This document shows, in pieces, positions 25,855 to 34,953 of a stretch of 64,000 nucleotides of DNA (the stretch's first letter is position 1; each line of letters opens with the position of its first letter). Origin of the DNA: Acidobacteria bacterium 13_1_20CM_3_53_8 (lineage in GTDB: Bacteria > Acidobacteriota > Blastocatellia > Pyrinomonadales > Pyrinomonadaceae). The position numbers were made by a program, and so were the translations under genes. Location of the stretch: NCBI GenBank assembly GCA_001920415.1, contig MNJR01000139.1:74636-138635 (forward strand), in the 5' to 3' direction. The notes beneath the pieces were generated by a model. It was not told where the DNA came from. It saw only the letters and a program-made list of their open reading frames with translations, and searched no databases.

Positions 25855-27426
25855 ATGAGTTTCAATAAAATTTCGGTCGCAACTGCGCTCCTGTGCCTGT
25901 TAATCCTGTCCGTTGCGGCGCAGCAGCGAAGAGGGCGCGCGCCGCAACGAAGCGCGCCCCAACGCCCTGCGCAAACGACTGGCGCGCCCGCAGCGACTCC
26001 TTCTACGTCTGCGGCCTCTGCCGCGACGCCAGCTTCCCAGCCAGACCCGCAGACAGTCGTGCTCGCCCTGCTCAATAACCAGAAGATTACGCTCGCAGAC
26101 CTTGACGATGAAACGCGCGCTATGGTCTTGAGTCTGGATCAGAACATAGCCGGGGCGCGTCGCACGGAGCTTGATGATCAGATCAACAGGATTCTTTTCG
26201 AGACGGAAGCGAAGCGTCGGCACGTCACGGTCGAACAACTATTGAGCACGGAAGTGAACGACCGCGTCATTGGCCCGACCGAAGACGAAATTCGCGCGGC
26301 CTACGAAGAGAATCGCGCGCAGATAGGCAATTCGGATTATGCCTCTGTTCGCTCGTCTCTCATCAACTACATTCGCGCACAGCGCGCGCAAAAGTTGACC
26401 AGAGATTTTGCAGACCGTTTGAAGGCCGCGACGCCCGTCACGCTCGGCGCAGACCCAAACGCGCAGAACCTTGCGCCGGGCACTCAGCTAGCAACTGTGG
26501 CTGGACGAACAATCACCGCAGGTGAATTCAACGAGCGCGTTGCTCCTTACGTCTACGATATGCGCATAAAAGCTTTCGATGCGGAAAAGCGAGCGCTCGA
26601 CGTTTTAATCAACAACGCGCTTATCACCGCAGAGGCAGCGCGACGCAACGTTCCTTCAAACGAGATAATGCGCCAAGAGGTTACCAGCAAAATCACAGAG
26701 CCTACGGACGCCGACATACGAAAGTTTTATGAAGAGAACAGGGAGCGTCTTAACGGTGATCTGGAAACCTATCGCACGGACATCTCCGCTTTTCTACAGC
26801 AGCAGCAGCAGGAACGGTTGGAGCACGACCTTGCACAACACTTGCGCGCTGCTGCGGGACAGAACCTGCACATCATGTTGACGGAACCGGAAGCGCCCGT
26901 GCAGAACATAAGCACAGATGATGATCCTGCGCGCGGGGACGCAAGAGCAGCCGTCACAGTCGTAGAGTTCACAGACTTTCAGTGCCCTGCGTGCGGGCGC
27001 ACCTATCCGATTCTGGAAGAAGCCCTGAAATCTTACGGAATGCGCGTGCGCTTCGTCGTTCGAGATTTTCCGCTAGACCAGCACGAGAACGCGCGAAAGG
27101 CTGCGGAGGCTGCGGACGCTGCAAACGCGCAAGGGAAATTCTTCGAGTACATTGACGTTCTCTTCAAGCACCAGTCGGCGCTGGACGTTGCGTCGCTCAA
27201 AAAATATGCGGCGCAACTTGGGCTTGATAGAGCAAAATTCGACGCGGCTTTGGATAGTGGAACATACAGGGCTGAAGTCCAGCACGACGTTGACGACGGA
27301 ATACGCTACGCCATCTTCAGCACGCCAACAATCTTCGTCAACGGCCAGCGCATACACGACGCCTCGACCGTCGAGTCAATACGCGCCGCCATTGATAGAG
27401 CCTTCGCGCGCGCAAGAAGACAGTAA
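25855..27426 (+). CDS. Fusion of a SurA-like chaperone/PPIase N-domain with a DsbA-type thioredoxin domain
   Basis: 523 residues: a signal peptide (1-22), an Ala/Pro/Thr/Gln-rich linker (23-65), two tandem helical segments of the SurA N-domain type (about 68-195 and 212-340, each with an ALLNNQKITLADLD or LATVAGRTITAGEF start), and a DsbA/Thioredoxin_4 domain (about 362-520) with active site C377-P-A-C380 and the cis-Pro loop IFSTPTIFVNGQ. It probably binds unfolded envelope proteins and oxidises or isomerises their disulfides in one polypeptide. The start is supported by the signal peptide. The stop lies at the edge of repeat A5. Confidence 0.85.
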   Translation: MSFNKISVATALLCLLILSVAAQQRRGRAPQRSAPQRPAQTTGAPAATPSTSAASAATPASQPDPQTVVLALLNNQKITLADLDDETRAMVLSLDQNIAGARRTELDDQINRILFETEAKRRHVTVEQLLSTEVNDRVIGPTEDEIRAAYEENRAQIGNSDYASVRSSLINYIRAQRAQKLTRDFADRLKAATPVTLGADPNAQNLAPGTQLATVAGRTITAGEFNERVAPYVYDMRIKAFDAEKRALDVLINNALITAEAARRNVPSNEIMRQEVTSKITEPTDADIRKFYEENRERLNGDLETYRTDISAFLQQQQQERLEHDLAQHLRAAAGQNLHIMLTEPEAPVQNISTDDDPARGDARAAVTVVEFTDFQCPACGRTYPILEEALKSYGMRVRFVVRDFPLDQHENARKAAEAADAANAQGKFFEYIDVLFKHQSALDVASLKKYAAQLGLDRAKFDAALDSGTYRAEVQHDVDDGIRYAIFSTPTIFVNGQRIHDASTVESIRAAIDRAFARARRQ

Positions 27427-27560
27427 AAGGCAAAGGAAAGTAAAAAGGCAAAAGTAAAAAGGCAAAAGTCAGGGGAAGCCAATCTTCTTATTAAAAGATG
27501 GTTTCAGCCTTCCTTTTGCCTTTTACCTTTTTACTTTTGCCTTTTTTACTTCTGCCTTTT
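27424..27560. repeat. Family A inverted repeat, copy A5
   Basis: Purine arms (27424-27471) face pyrimidine arms (27517-27557). The spacer reads GGAAGCCAATCTTC...TTAAAAGATGG, a text shared with A7 and A9. Confidence 0.85.
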
Positions 27561-27639
27561 CGTTACTGTCAAACTCTGGCCGATTGTTGCTACACTGTAG
27601 ATTCAATCATTACATCAATCGGCTAGTCTGAGGTTTTTG

Positions 27640-29244
27640 ATGGGAATCTCGCTGAAACCTGAACACCTGAAACGCTACAAGGAGATAGCGGCGCTGTTGT
27701 GGAAGTACGGGCGCTCGGATTTGATTAAGCAGGTGGGGCTGGAAGAGGCCGTCACCATAGAGGATCAGAGCAACCCGCCTATCTCCCGGCCAGAAGCCAG
27801 AGAGTTGGCTGACGACATGGAGAAGATGGGGGCGACGTTCATCAAGTTGGCCCAACTGCTCTCCACGCGCGCAGACCTTCTGCCCTTTCCTTATCTTGAA
27901 GCTCTGGCTCGTCTTCAGGATGACGTTGAGCCTTTCCCTTATGTTGAGGTCGAGCAGATTGTCTCGTCGGAACTGGGCGTGAGAATCTCTAAAGCTTTCG
28001 CGGAGTTTGAAGAAGATACTATGGCTGCGGCCTCTTTGGGGCAGGTGCATCGTGCGACTATGCGCGACGGTCGAGCGGTCGTTGTGAAAGTTCAACGTCC
28101 GGGCGTGCGCGAGCAGATTTTTCAAGACTTGGAAATTTTGACGGACATAGCGGAGTTTCTGGATCATCACACGGAGACGGGAAAGAAATATGAGTTTCAG
28201 AACATGCTCGCGGAGTTTCGCAAAAGCTTGATGCGCGAGCTTGATTACCGGCAGGAGTCGCGCAACCTTCAGGTCTTTGCGGAAAACCTGAAACAGTTCG
28301 AGCGTCTAGTTGTCCCTTCGGCTGTCGAAGACTACACGACCTCGCGCGTGTTGACGATGGAGCATGTGCGCGGCAAAAAGATTACCGCCTTGAGTCCGCT
28401 CGTGTGGGTAGAGGTTGACGGCGCGCTTCTGGCCGAACAACTTTTCCGCGCCTACATGCAGCAGATAATGATTGACGGATTTTTCCATGCAGACCCACAT
28501 CCGGGCAACGTCTTCCTCACGGACGAACACAACATAGCTCTGATTGATCTGGGCATGGTTGGCTACGTGACGCCGCGCATGCAGGAGGAGATTCTGCAAC
28601 TGCTTCTGGCAATCAGCGAAGGACGTGGCGACGAGGCAGCAGAGCAGACCATCAAGATGGGCGAGCCTAAGCCGGGTTTTGACGAGAGAAAATTTCAGCG
28701 ACAGGTCGGCGATCTCGTCACTCACAATCAGAACGCGAACGTGACGGAGATAAACGCGGGGCGAATCGTGCTGGAAATCCAGCGCATAGCGGGCGAGACC
28801 AATTTCCGCATGCCGCAAGAGTTCACGATGATTGCCAAGACTTTGCTCAATCTGGATCAAGTCGTGCACACGCTAGACCCTGAATTCGACCCGAACGCGC
28901 TCGAAACCAAAGGGTTTTTGGAAAAGCTGCCGCACCGCGTCAACAAGTTTCTGGACGCAATCGCCAACAACGAGATGAAGATCAAGGTTGACGCGATTGA
29001 TGAAGTGAAACTGATGGAGGGTTTGCAGAAGATTGCGAACCGCATCACTATGGGATTGGTCATTGCGGCCCTGGTCGTAGGCGCTGCCATGATGATGCGC
29101 GTCGAGACTCCATTCAAAATCCTTGGCTACCCCGGCCTAGCCATAATCTTCTTCTTCATTGCCGCAGGAGCAGGACTTGTCCTGATAATCAACATCGTCT
29201 GGACGGACGAGAAGGCGAAGGAGAAGGATCAGGATTTAGGTTGA
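27640..29244 (+). CDS. UbiB/AarF (ABC1/ADCK) family atypical kinase
   Basis: 534 residues from ATG 27640. The family motifs are KLAQLLSTRADLLP (KxGQ motif, here KLAQ), AAASLGQVHRATMRDG with the Ala-rich loop, VVKVQRPG (ATP-binding Lys), HADPHPGNVFLTDEHNIALIDLGMVG (catalytic and metal residues), and two C-terminal membrane helices. Members support quinone biosynthesis or lipid handling at the membrane. The KLGQ-to-KLAQ change is at a conserved Gly but is probably tolerated. Confidence 0.9.
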   Translation: MGISLKPEHLKRYKEIAALLWKYGRSDLIKQVGLEEAVTIEDQSNPPISRPEARELADDMEKMGATFIKLAQLLSTRADLLPFPYLEALARLQDDVEPFPYVEVEQIVSSELGVRISKAFAEFEEDTMAAASLGQVHRATMRDGRAVVVKVQRPGVREQIFQDLEILTDIAEFLDHHTETGKKYEFQNMLAEFRKSLMRELDYRQESRNLQVFAENLKQFERLVVPSAVEDYTTSRVLTMEHVRGKKITALSPLVWVEVDGALLAEQLFRAYMQQIMIDGFFHADPHPGNVFLTDEHNIALIDLGMVGYVTPRMQEEILQLLLAISEGRGDEAAEQTIKMGEPKPGFDERKFQRQVGDLVTHNQNANVTEINAGRIVLEIQRIAGETNFRMPQEFTMIAKTLLNLDQVVHTLDPEFDPNALETKGFLEKLPHRVNKFLDAIANNEMKIKVDAIDEVKLMEGLQKIANRITMGLVIAALVVGAAMMMRVETPFKILGYPGLAIIFFFIAAGAGLVLIINIVWTDEKAKEKDQDLG

Positions 29245-29263
29245 GATAAAGCGTGCGTAAAGT

Positions 29264-29502
29264 GAGCCGCGTTAGCGGCGCGATGAGTTTAGCCCGGCTT
29301 TTCAAAGCCGGGAGGTGCAAGGTCACAACGAGCGAGGCGTCGCGCGAGCGACGGTTGAATTATTCTTCTCAATCGTCGGTAGTTATTCTTCAATCGTCGG
29401 TAGTTATTCTTCAATCGTCGCTAGCGCGACGACTATAACATTTTACACTCTTTCCCGGCGTTGAAACGCCGGGCTAAAATCTAGCCGCCGCTAACGCGGC
29501 TC
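29264..29502. repeat. Family F concentric palindromes with a 21-bp tandem repeat at the centre
   Basis: Outer arms GAGCCGCGTTAGCGGCG (29264-29280) and its exact complement (29486-29502). The next layer is TTTAGCCCGGC... (29288-29314) against 29454-29479, each itself a hairpin around CCCGGC/GCCGGG. The inner layer is GCGTCGCGCGAGCGACGG against CGTCGCTAGCGCGACGAC. At the centre TCAATCGTCGGTAGTTATTCT runs 29369-29389 and 29390-29410, with a third partial copy. A shorter family C hairpin follows (29508-29575). No gene in 29245-29626. Confidence 0.85.
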
Positions 29503-29626
29503 ATTTTTCTTTTGCGCCTTTGCGTCTTTGCGTGAGAGAATTTGCGCGCTGTAGAAGCAAAGAAAAGGCGCAAGGTTGTTCAAGCCCCTCCGCGTCATCC
29601 TTTAAAATTTCCCGCAGAGGTTTAAG

Positions 29627-30911
29627 ATGAAAAGAAAACTTACCCCCTTTCTCGTACTCGTTCTTCTGGCATCGCTCTATACAAGCGCTGCGCCGCGAAG
29701 TTCGCAATCTCAATCGGCGCACGCGAGTTCTCCCACAGCGCGCGACGAGCAGATAGCGCAGGCGGCAGAAAGTATGCGCGCGCAACTCATAACGCAGCGC
29801 CGAGACTTTCACATGCACCCGGAACTATCGAATCACGAGGAGCGGACTTCGCGCATTGTGGCTGAAAGGTTGCGCGCTCTAGGGCTCGAAGATGTAAAGA
29901 CGGGCGTGGGCAAGTACGGCGTGACTGCTCTGCTGAAAGGAACTAAGCCCGGCCCTGTCGTTGCGGTGCGCGCAGATATGGATGCGCTCCCAATACAGGA
30001 GGTGAACGACGTGCCGTACAAATCGCTAGTGCCCGGCGTCAAACACGCGTGCGGGCACGATGTTCACACGACAGTAGAGTTGGGCGTCGCGGAAATTTTA
30101 AGCAAGATGCGCGACCAGATTCACGGCACCATCAGAGGGTGGCGCGCGTTTCATGATTAAGCAGGGCGCTATGGACAACCCGCGCCCCGAAGCAATCTTT
30201 GGCCTTCACACGATTCCGAGCATAGAGGTCGGGCAGATTGCTTACATATCCGGCCCCGCTATGGCTTCGTCCGATCACATCTACATCACGATTCACGGCA
30301 GAAGTTCGCACGGCGCGCAGCCTCAGCAGGGGATTGATGCTATTGTCGTTGCCGCCGAATGCGTGACCGCGATTCAGAACATACGCTCCCGAAGAATTGA
30401 CCCGCAGGAGCCGCTCGTAATCAGCATAGGCACAATTAATGGCGGCAGCCGCAACAACATCATCGCAGACGAAGTGAAGATGGAAGGGACAATGCGCACG
30501 CTCAACGAAGAGGTGCGGCAGCAGGCGCAGAAGATGATGAGAGATACTCTCACGAGCATTACTTCTGCCTACGGCGCAACGTTCGATCTGAAGTTTGACG
30601 AGAACGCTGCGGTCACTTATAACGAGCCTCGCATAGTTGACGAGACGCTTCCAACCTTGCGCCGCGTCGTTGGCAGTGAAAACGTTGTCTTAATCAAACC
30701 ATTCATGCCCGCAGAAGATTTTTCTTACTTTCAGAAAGTCTCGCCCGGCTTCTACTACTTCCTGGGCGTCGGCAACAAGGCCAGAGGGATAACCGCAGGC
30801 TGGCACACTGCGAACTTCGACGTTGACGAAGAGAGTTTGGTCATAGGCGTCAAGGTCATGTCGAACGTGCTGCTTGATTATCTGGATCACCATTCTGGCA
30901 GCGGACAATAG
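29627..30911 (+). pseudogene. Exported M20 family amidohydrolase, broken by a short internal deletion
   Basis: The first part (29627-30160) has a signal peptide, RRDFHMHPELSNHE, RADMDALPIQE and the metal-binding ACGHDVHTT. The second part (from about 30140 in another frame) continues GGARFMIKQGAMDNPRPEAIFGLH and runs to the normal C-terminus, including the HGRSSHGAQP dimerisation-domain segment and the metal ligand in PAEDFSYF. In intact relatives HGTI/V is followed by about 16 residues with FQPAEEG, which carry the catalytic Glu, before GGA. Here HGTIR (about 30134) is joined almost directly to GGARF. The missing DNA is about 47 bp and not a multiple of three, so the frame breaks and translation stops at 30160. 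Confidence 0.85.
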
Positions 30912-30947
30912 CAATAGATCTTTGCAAGGTTGGGTTTGTCAGAAGAA

Positions 30948-30994
30948 GCGGGGGCGCTGCCCGCCTTCCTGACCTGCGAGGTGAGCGCCCCCGC
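30948..30994 (+). terminator. GC-rich hairpin after the M20 pseudogene
   Basis: GCGGGGGCGCT (30948-30958) and AGCGCCCCCGC (30984-30994) form an 11-bp perfect stem followed by TCTTTG. The T-run is weak, so termination is probable rather than certain. Its loop text GCCCGCCTTCCTGACC recurs at 47207-47222, so it is also part of a small repeat family. Confidence 0.6.
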
Positions 30995-31141
30995 TCTTTG
31001 AATAACATTCAACCTTTGCGTTTTCATAATATTTCATTCATTATGTCGCTCTTCTTCGGGCGCGCTTTTGTAGAATTGAGAACGCGCCCTTAGAAGTTTC
31101 CCCTCTCGCACATCTCAAAATAAATTGGAGGCATTTTCAGT

Positions 31142-33289
31142 ATGAGTATGCGTGCTCGCCGCTTCTCGTCTATTGTCGCGTTACTTCTTCTGCCGCTCGT
31201 CCTCGTTCAGACGGGTTTCATTGCTTCTGCGCAACGTGCGCTAAATAGTCCCGTCCCGAAGCCGCCGAAGACTCGCGCGGAGCCTGTGACAGAGACTATC
31301 AACGGCGTGCGCGTCACAGACCCTTATCGTTGGCTCGAAGATCAGAATGCGCCGGAGACGCGCGCGTGGATTGATGAGCAGAACCGGTACACGCAATCCA
31401 TTCTAGGTTCGCTGCCCGGTCGAGACGCGATTCACAAACGCTATGAGCAGCTTCTGAGAGTTGACGTTATCATGACGCCAACTGCGCGTGGCAGTCGCTA
31501 CTTCTTCACGAAGCGTCGCGCGGAGCAGAATCAGGCGGTCATATACCTGCGTGAAGGTTTGACAGGACAGGATCAGGTTCTGATTGACCCGAACAGTATG
31601 AGCGCAGATCAGACCACGTCTGTCTCTGTCTCGAATGTTTCGGACGACGGCAAGCTGATGCTTTACACAATCAGGCGCGGCGGCGAAGACGAAACGGAGT
31701 TGCACGTAATGGATGTTGACGCGCGCAGAGATTTGACGGACGTGATGCCGCATGACCGCTACTTCAATTTCGTGTTGAAGCCGGACAAGTCGGGCTTCTT
31801 CTACTCGAAATATCTTTACACGCCGACGCATCAGGCGATTGGCTCGCGCGCCTATTATCATAGGATGGGCACGAACCCTTCTGAAGACAGAGAGATTTTC
31901 GGAAGCCAGTACGGGCCGACTGAATCAGTCAACCCGGACATCTCGATTGATGGGCGCTGGTTGATTTTATATGTCAGTCATGGCTCAAGCGGAGACAAGG
32001 TTGACATCTTCGCTCAGAATCTTGCGGAGAACGGACAAATTCTTCCGGTCGCCGAAGGACTCAACGCGGGGTTCGAGGGCGCTGAAGTGGTTAACGATCA
32101 TTTTTACTTGATGACAAACTATCAAGCTCCGAACTGGCGCGTCGTTGATATTGATCTCAGGAATCCTCAGCCAGCGCGTTGGCGCACGGTCGTACCTGAA
32201 TGGACTTCCGTGATAACGAGTTTTTCGATGGTGGGCGGAAAGCTTTTTGTGAACTATCTAGAAAACGTCAACTCGCACATAAAAGTGTTCGACCCAATGG
32301 GCAGATTGGTGCGAGAGATAAAGCTGCCGGGGCTTGGCAATGCCACTTCCGTTTCGGGGCGATGGGACAGAGACGAAGCGTTCTACAGTTTCAATTCTTT
32401 CGCGCAGCCCACGACCATTTATCGTTATGTGCCCTCGACGGGAAGACAGACGGAATGGGGACGAATCAACGTGCCCGTTGACAGTTCGCAGATTGAGACG
32501 AAGCAGGTCTGGTACACATCGCGCGACGGAACAAAGATTCCTATGTACCTTGTTTATAAGAAAGGGATACAACTAGACGGCAATCATCCTGTCTATCTGA
32601 CGGGCTACGGCGGATTCAACCTGACGCGCACGCCCACGTTTTCGCCAACGGCTGTCTTCTGGATTGAGCACGGCGGAATCTTCGCGCAGCCAAACCTTCG
32701 CGGCGGCGGCGAGTTCGGCGAGCGTTGGCATCAGGCTGGGATGTTTCAGAACAAACAGAACGTCTTTGACGATTTCATTGGCGCAGCCGAGTGGTTGATT
32801 AAAAATAAATACACAAACACCTCGAAGTTAGCCATCTCGGGCGGCTCGAACGGCGGGCTTCTTGTCGGCGCTGCGCTCACTCAAAGACCTGATCTCTTTC
32901 AAGCGGTCGTCTGCTCTTATCCTCTGCTGGACATGGTGCGCTATCACAAATTCCTAGTCGCGCGCTTCTGGACTACGGAGTACGGCTCTGCGGATGATCC
33001 TGCACAGTTCCCTTACATCTACAAATACTCGCCCTATCACAATGTGAAGCCGGGCGTGAAGTATCCTGCCGTACTATTTATCACGGGCGATTCGGACACG
33101 CGCGTAGCTCCACTTCATGCGCGCAAGATGGCTGCGCTACTGCAAGCTTCCACAGGCTCTGATCGTCCAATACTTCTTCACTACGATACGAAGGCGGGGC
33201 ATTCGGGCGGTTTGCCAGTCAGCAAGCAGATTGACGATGCAACGGACACTATGAGCTTTCTGATGTGGCAGCTTGGAATGTTGAGTTAG
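31142..33289 (+). CDS. Prolyl oligopeptidase family (S9A) serine peptidase
   Basis: 715 residues with an N-terminal signal peptide. A seven-bladed propeller (about 80-440) is followed by an alpha/beta-hydrolase domain. The triad is S569 (GGSNGG), the Asp in TGDSDTRV (about 652) and H687 (TKAGHSGG). Cleaves short peptides after proline, here probably in the periplasm. Ribosome binding site TGGAGG precedes ATG 31142. Complete and, unlike several nearby hydrolases, with an intact active site. Confidence 0.94.
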   Translation: MSMRARRFSSIVALLLLPLVLVQTGFIASAQRALNSPVPKPPKTRAEPVTETINGVRVTDPYRWLEDQNAPETRAWIDEQNRYTQSILGSLPGRDAIHKRYEQLLRVDVIMTPTARGSRYFFTKRRAEQNQAVIYLREGLTGQDQVLIDPNSMSADQTTSVSVSNVSDDGKLMLYTIRRGGEDETELHVMDVDARRDLTDVMPHDRYFNFVLKPDKSGFFYSKYLYTPTHQAIGSRAYYHRMGTNPSEDREIFGSQYGPTESVNPDISIDGRWLILYVSHGSSGDKVDIFAQNLAENGQILPVAEGLNAGFEGAEVVNDHFYLMTNYQAPNWRVVDIDLRNPQPARWRTVVPEWTSVITSFSMVGGKLFVNYLENVNSHIKVFDPMGRLVREIKLPGLGNATSVSGRWDRDEAFYSFNSFAQPTTIYRYVPSTGRQTEWGRINVPVDSSQIETKQVWYTSRDGTKIPMYLVYKKGIQLDGNHPVYLTGYGGFNLTRTPTFSPTAVFWIEHGGIFAQPNLRGGGEFGERWHQAGMFQNKQNVFDDFIGAAEWLIKNKYTNTSKLAISGGSNGGLLVGAALTQRPDLFQAVVCSYPLLDMVRYHKFLVARFWTTEYGSADDPAQFPYIYKYSPYHNVKPGVKYPAVLFITGDSDTRVAPLHARKMAALLQASTGSDRPILLHYDTKAGHSGGLPVSKQIDDATDTMSFLMWQLGMLS

Positions 33290-33982
33290 ATATCAGCCGG
33301 AAAGTATCAGGGTAGCCCAGCGTAGGCTGTTTTCGAGAAAAGCCATCAAAACCGTCGAGGCCGAGCTATCCTGTTTGACCGGTTCTATGGTCTATGGTAG
33401 TTTTCCCACGCTGTTTGGTGTCACGTCTGATCTCTTCCTAGGATTTCCAGAAGGTCTAATCAGTTCTCGTATTTTTTAGCATCTCCGACCCAGGGTTTTC
33501 CTTTCAACGCCCGACTTAGTCCCTTGTAGCATTGCTGTATATTGACCTCGTAGGAGAAATTCAAAATGTTATCCCCTGCCAGACGATTGCACATTCGGAT
33601 ACACGAACGAATACTATGATAGTGCGGACGATAAATTGAACGATTGAACAATCGGGTGGCGGTCGGCAGTAAACTTTTCTGATGCTGCTGGCCGCCACAC
33701 GATAGTTTTCAGAAAACTATCGTTGTCCCTCAACTAATAGAATATAAGGGCTTATGCCCGGCTATTCTCGTTCTTCCCGCCTCCTAAGTTAAACATCTCA
33801 AGAATTTCTCAAGTCTTATTTCCTATTTTGTTCAGGAGTTGCGGCGAGCTTTATAGACCCGCAGCCGAAAAAGGGCTTGCCGGGGCCAAAGACGGCGTGC
33901 CTATCGAAGTTCAGGGAGACAATCTCCTCACGCGCTCCGAGTCTGGGAGGCCAGCCGGGTCTCGTGAATAAGAAAAGGTACA
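33290..33982. other. 693-bp gene-free region with two adjacent hairpins
   Basis: No protein gene I can support. Two stems stand together: GTGGCGGTCGGCAG (33656-33669) with CTGCTGGCCGCCAC (33685-33698), and ACGATAGTTTT (33699-33709) with AAAACTATCGT (33713-33723, 11 bp perfect, 3-nt loop). The first stem ends exactly where the second begins. They could be a structured RNA or a terminator pair. The region after them to 33982 is the leader of the next gene. Confidence 0.6.
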
Positions 33983-34771
33983 ATGCAACTCATCCTCGAC
34001 AAAATCATCGTCACGGACGTGCCCGCCAATCTGGCGCGCGCGCGTCTAATCAACATGCTGCATAGCAGCCAGAATTCATGCACTTCCACCGTCATCAACG
34101 GGCGCGCTGGCACTGGCAAGACAACGCTCGCCGCAAGCTTCGCGCGAAAGTGCGGAAGACGCGTAGCGTGGTACAAGGTGGATGCGGCGGACTCGGAACT
34201 GAAAATCTTCTTCCGTTACCTGATAGAGAGCGTGCGCGGAGAGCGTCCAGATTTTGACGGTGACGCGCTGATAGAGTTGGCCCAATCGGCCACGCTCGAA
34301 GATATACCTATGCTCGCCGAAGCATTTATCTATGAGTTGCAGGAGCGCGGCGGAGAGCCGCTCCTGATAGTGATTGAAGACCTTCATCTGGTCTATGACG
34401 CAGACTGGGTCGTGCCTTTCTTCCGCCGCCTTCTGCCTCTGCTTCCCGCAGACGCGCACATGCTGATTACAGGAAGAAGTCTGCCGCCCGCGCCGCTGTG
34501 GCGCATGCGCTCGAAGCAGACGCTCTGTGTCATTGAAGAGCAGACGCTCTCGTTCACAGTGCAGGAGGCGAAGAGACTTTTCGCGCGATATGGGCTAACG
34601 GAAGCGCAGGCTCGCCGCGCGCACGAAGAGACGCACGGTCGCGCCTATTCTCTTGACGAGATTGCAAGACTGTTAGCCGCATCCGATAGTAGCAGAGCAG
34701 AGAAGCCGTTAGTTCCGCGCCGCAAGCGAAAGATGGCTTTCATAAAGCAGCTTCACGGCTACTGCCTCTGA
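33983..34771 (+). CDS. Stand-alone MalT/STAND-type ATPase domain protein
   Basis: 262 residues. Walker A is G40-R-A-G-T-G-K-T-T48 and Walker B is LLIVIEDLHLV. FRRLLPLLPADAHMLITGRSLPPAPLWRMRSKQ matches the same region of the large regulator encoded next (IIVSRDLPPLALSRLRSQSS), so the two are paralogous. It has no TPR, winged-helix or other output domain and ends in a basic tail (PRRKRKMAFIKQLHGYCL). It may modulate the neighbouring regulator by mixed oligomers, or be a truncated duplicate. Confidence 0.75.
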   Translation: MQLILDKIIVTDVPANLARARLINMLHSSQNSCTSTVINGRAGTGKTTLAASFARKCGRRVAWYKVDAADSELKIFFRYLIESVRGERPDFDGDALIELAQSATLEDIPMLAEAFIYELQERGGEPLLIVIEDLHLVYDADWVVPFFRRLLPLLPADAHMLITGRSLPPAPLWRMRSKQTLCVIEEQTLSFTVQEAKRLFARYGLTEAQARRAHEETHGRAYSLDEIARLLAASDSSRAEKPLVPRRKRKMAFIKQLHGYCL

Positions 34772-34876
34772 AGGGATGAAGGATGAGGGATGAGGGATGA
34801 ATAAGAAGGAGTGAATAGGTCAACGTGCAATTGACTTTATCTTACTCATCCCTTCGCCCTCATCCCTCATCCCTTC
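34770..34876. repeat. Family I inverted repeat (GGATGAGG type)
   Basis: GAAGGGATGAAGGATGAGGG...GAATAAG (34770-34805) faces its complement (34841-34876). It lies exactly between the two paralogous ATPase genes. Confidence 0.8.
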
Positions 34877-34953
34877 GTTGGCGTAGCTTGCGAGTCCAAC
34901 GCTGTGCTAATCTCGATGAAAATCTTCCTGAGCTAGCGAGGCAGCAGAGGACG

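Noticed and set aside
29369-29425. CRISPR-like direct repeats
   Set aside because: The 21-bp units are directly tandem with no unique spacers and no cas genes are present.
33460-33651. 63-codon minus-strand reading frame in the gene-free region
   Set aside because: No ribosome binding site, recognisable domain or codon bias, and it runs into the hairpin region.
33840-33930. Possible riboswitch (GEMM-like wording) before the STAND ATPase gene
   Set aside because: The conserved bases of known c-di-GMP and ZTP aptamers do not line up; only scattered GC-rich similarity.
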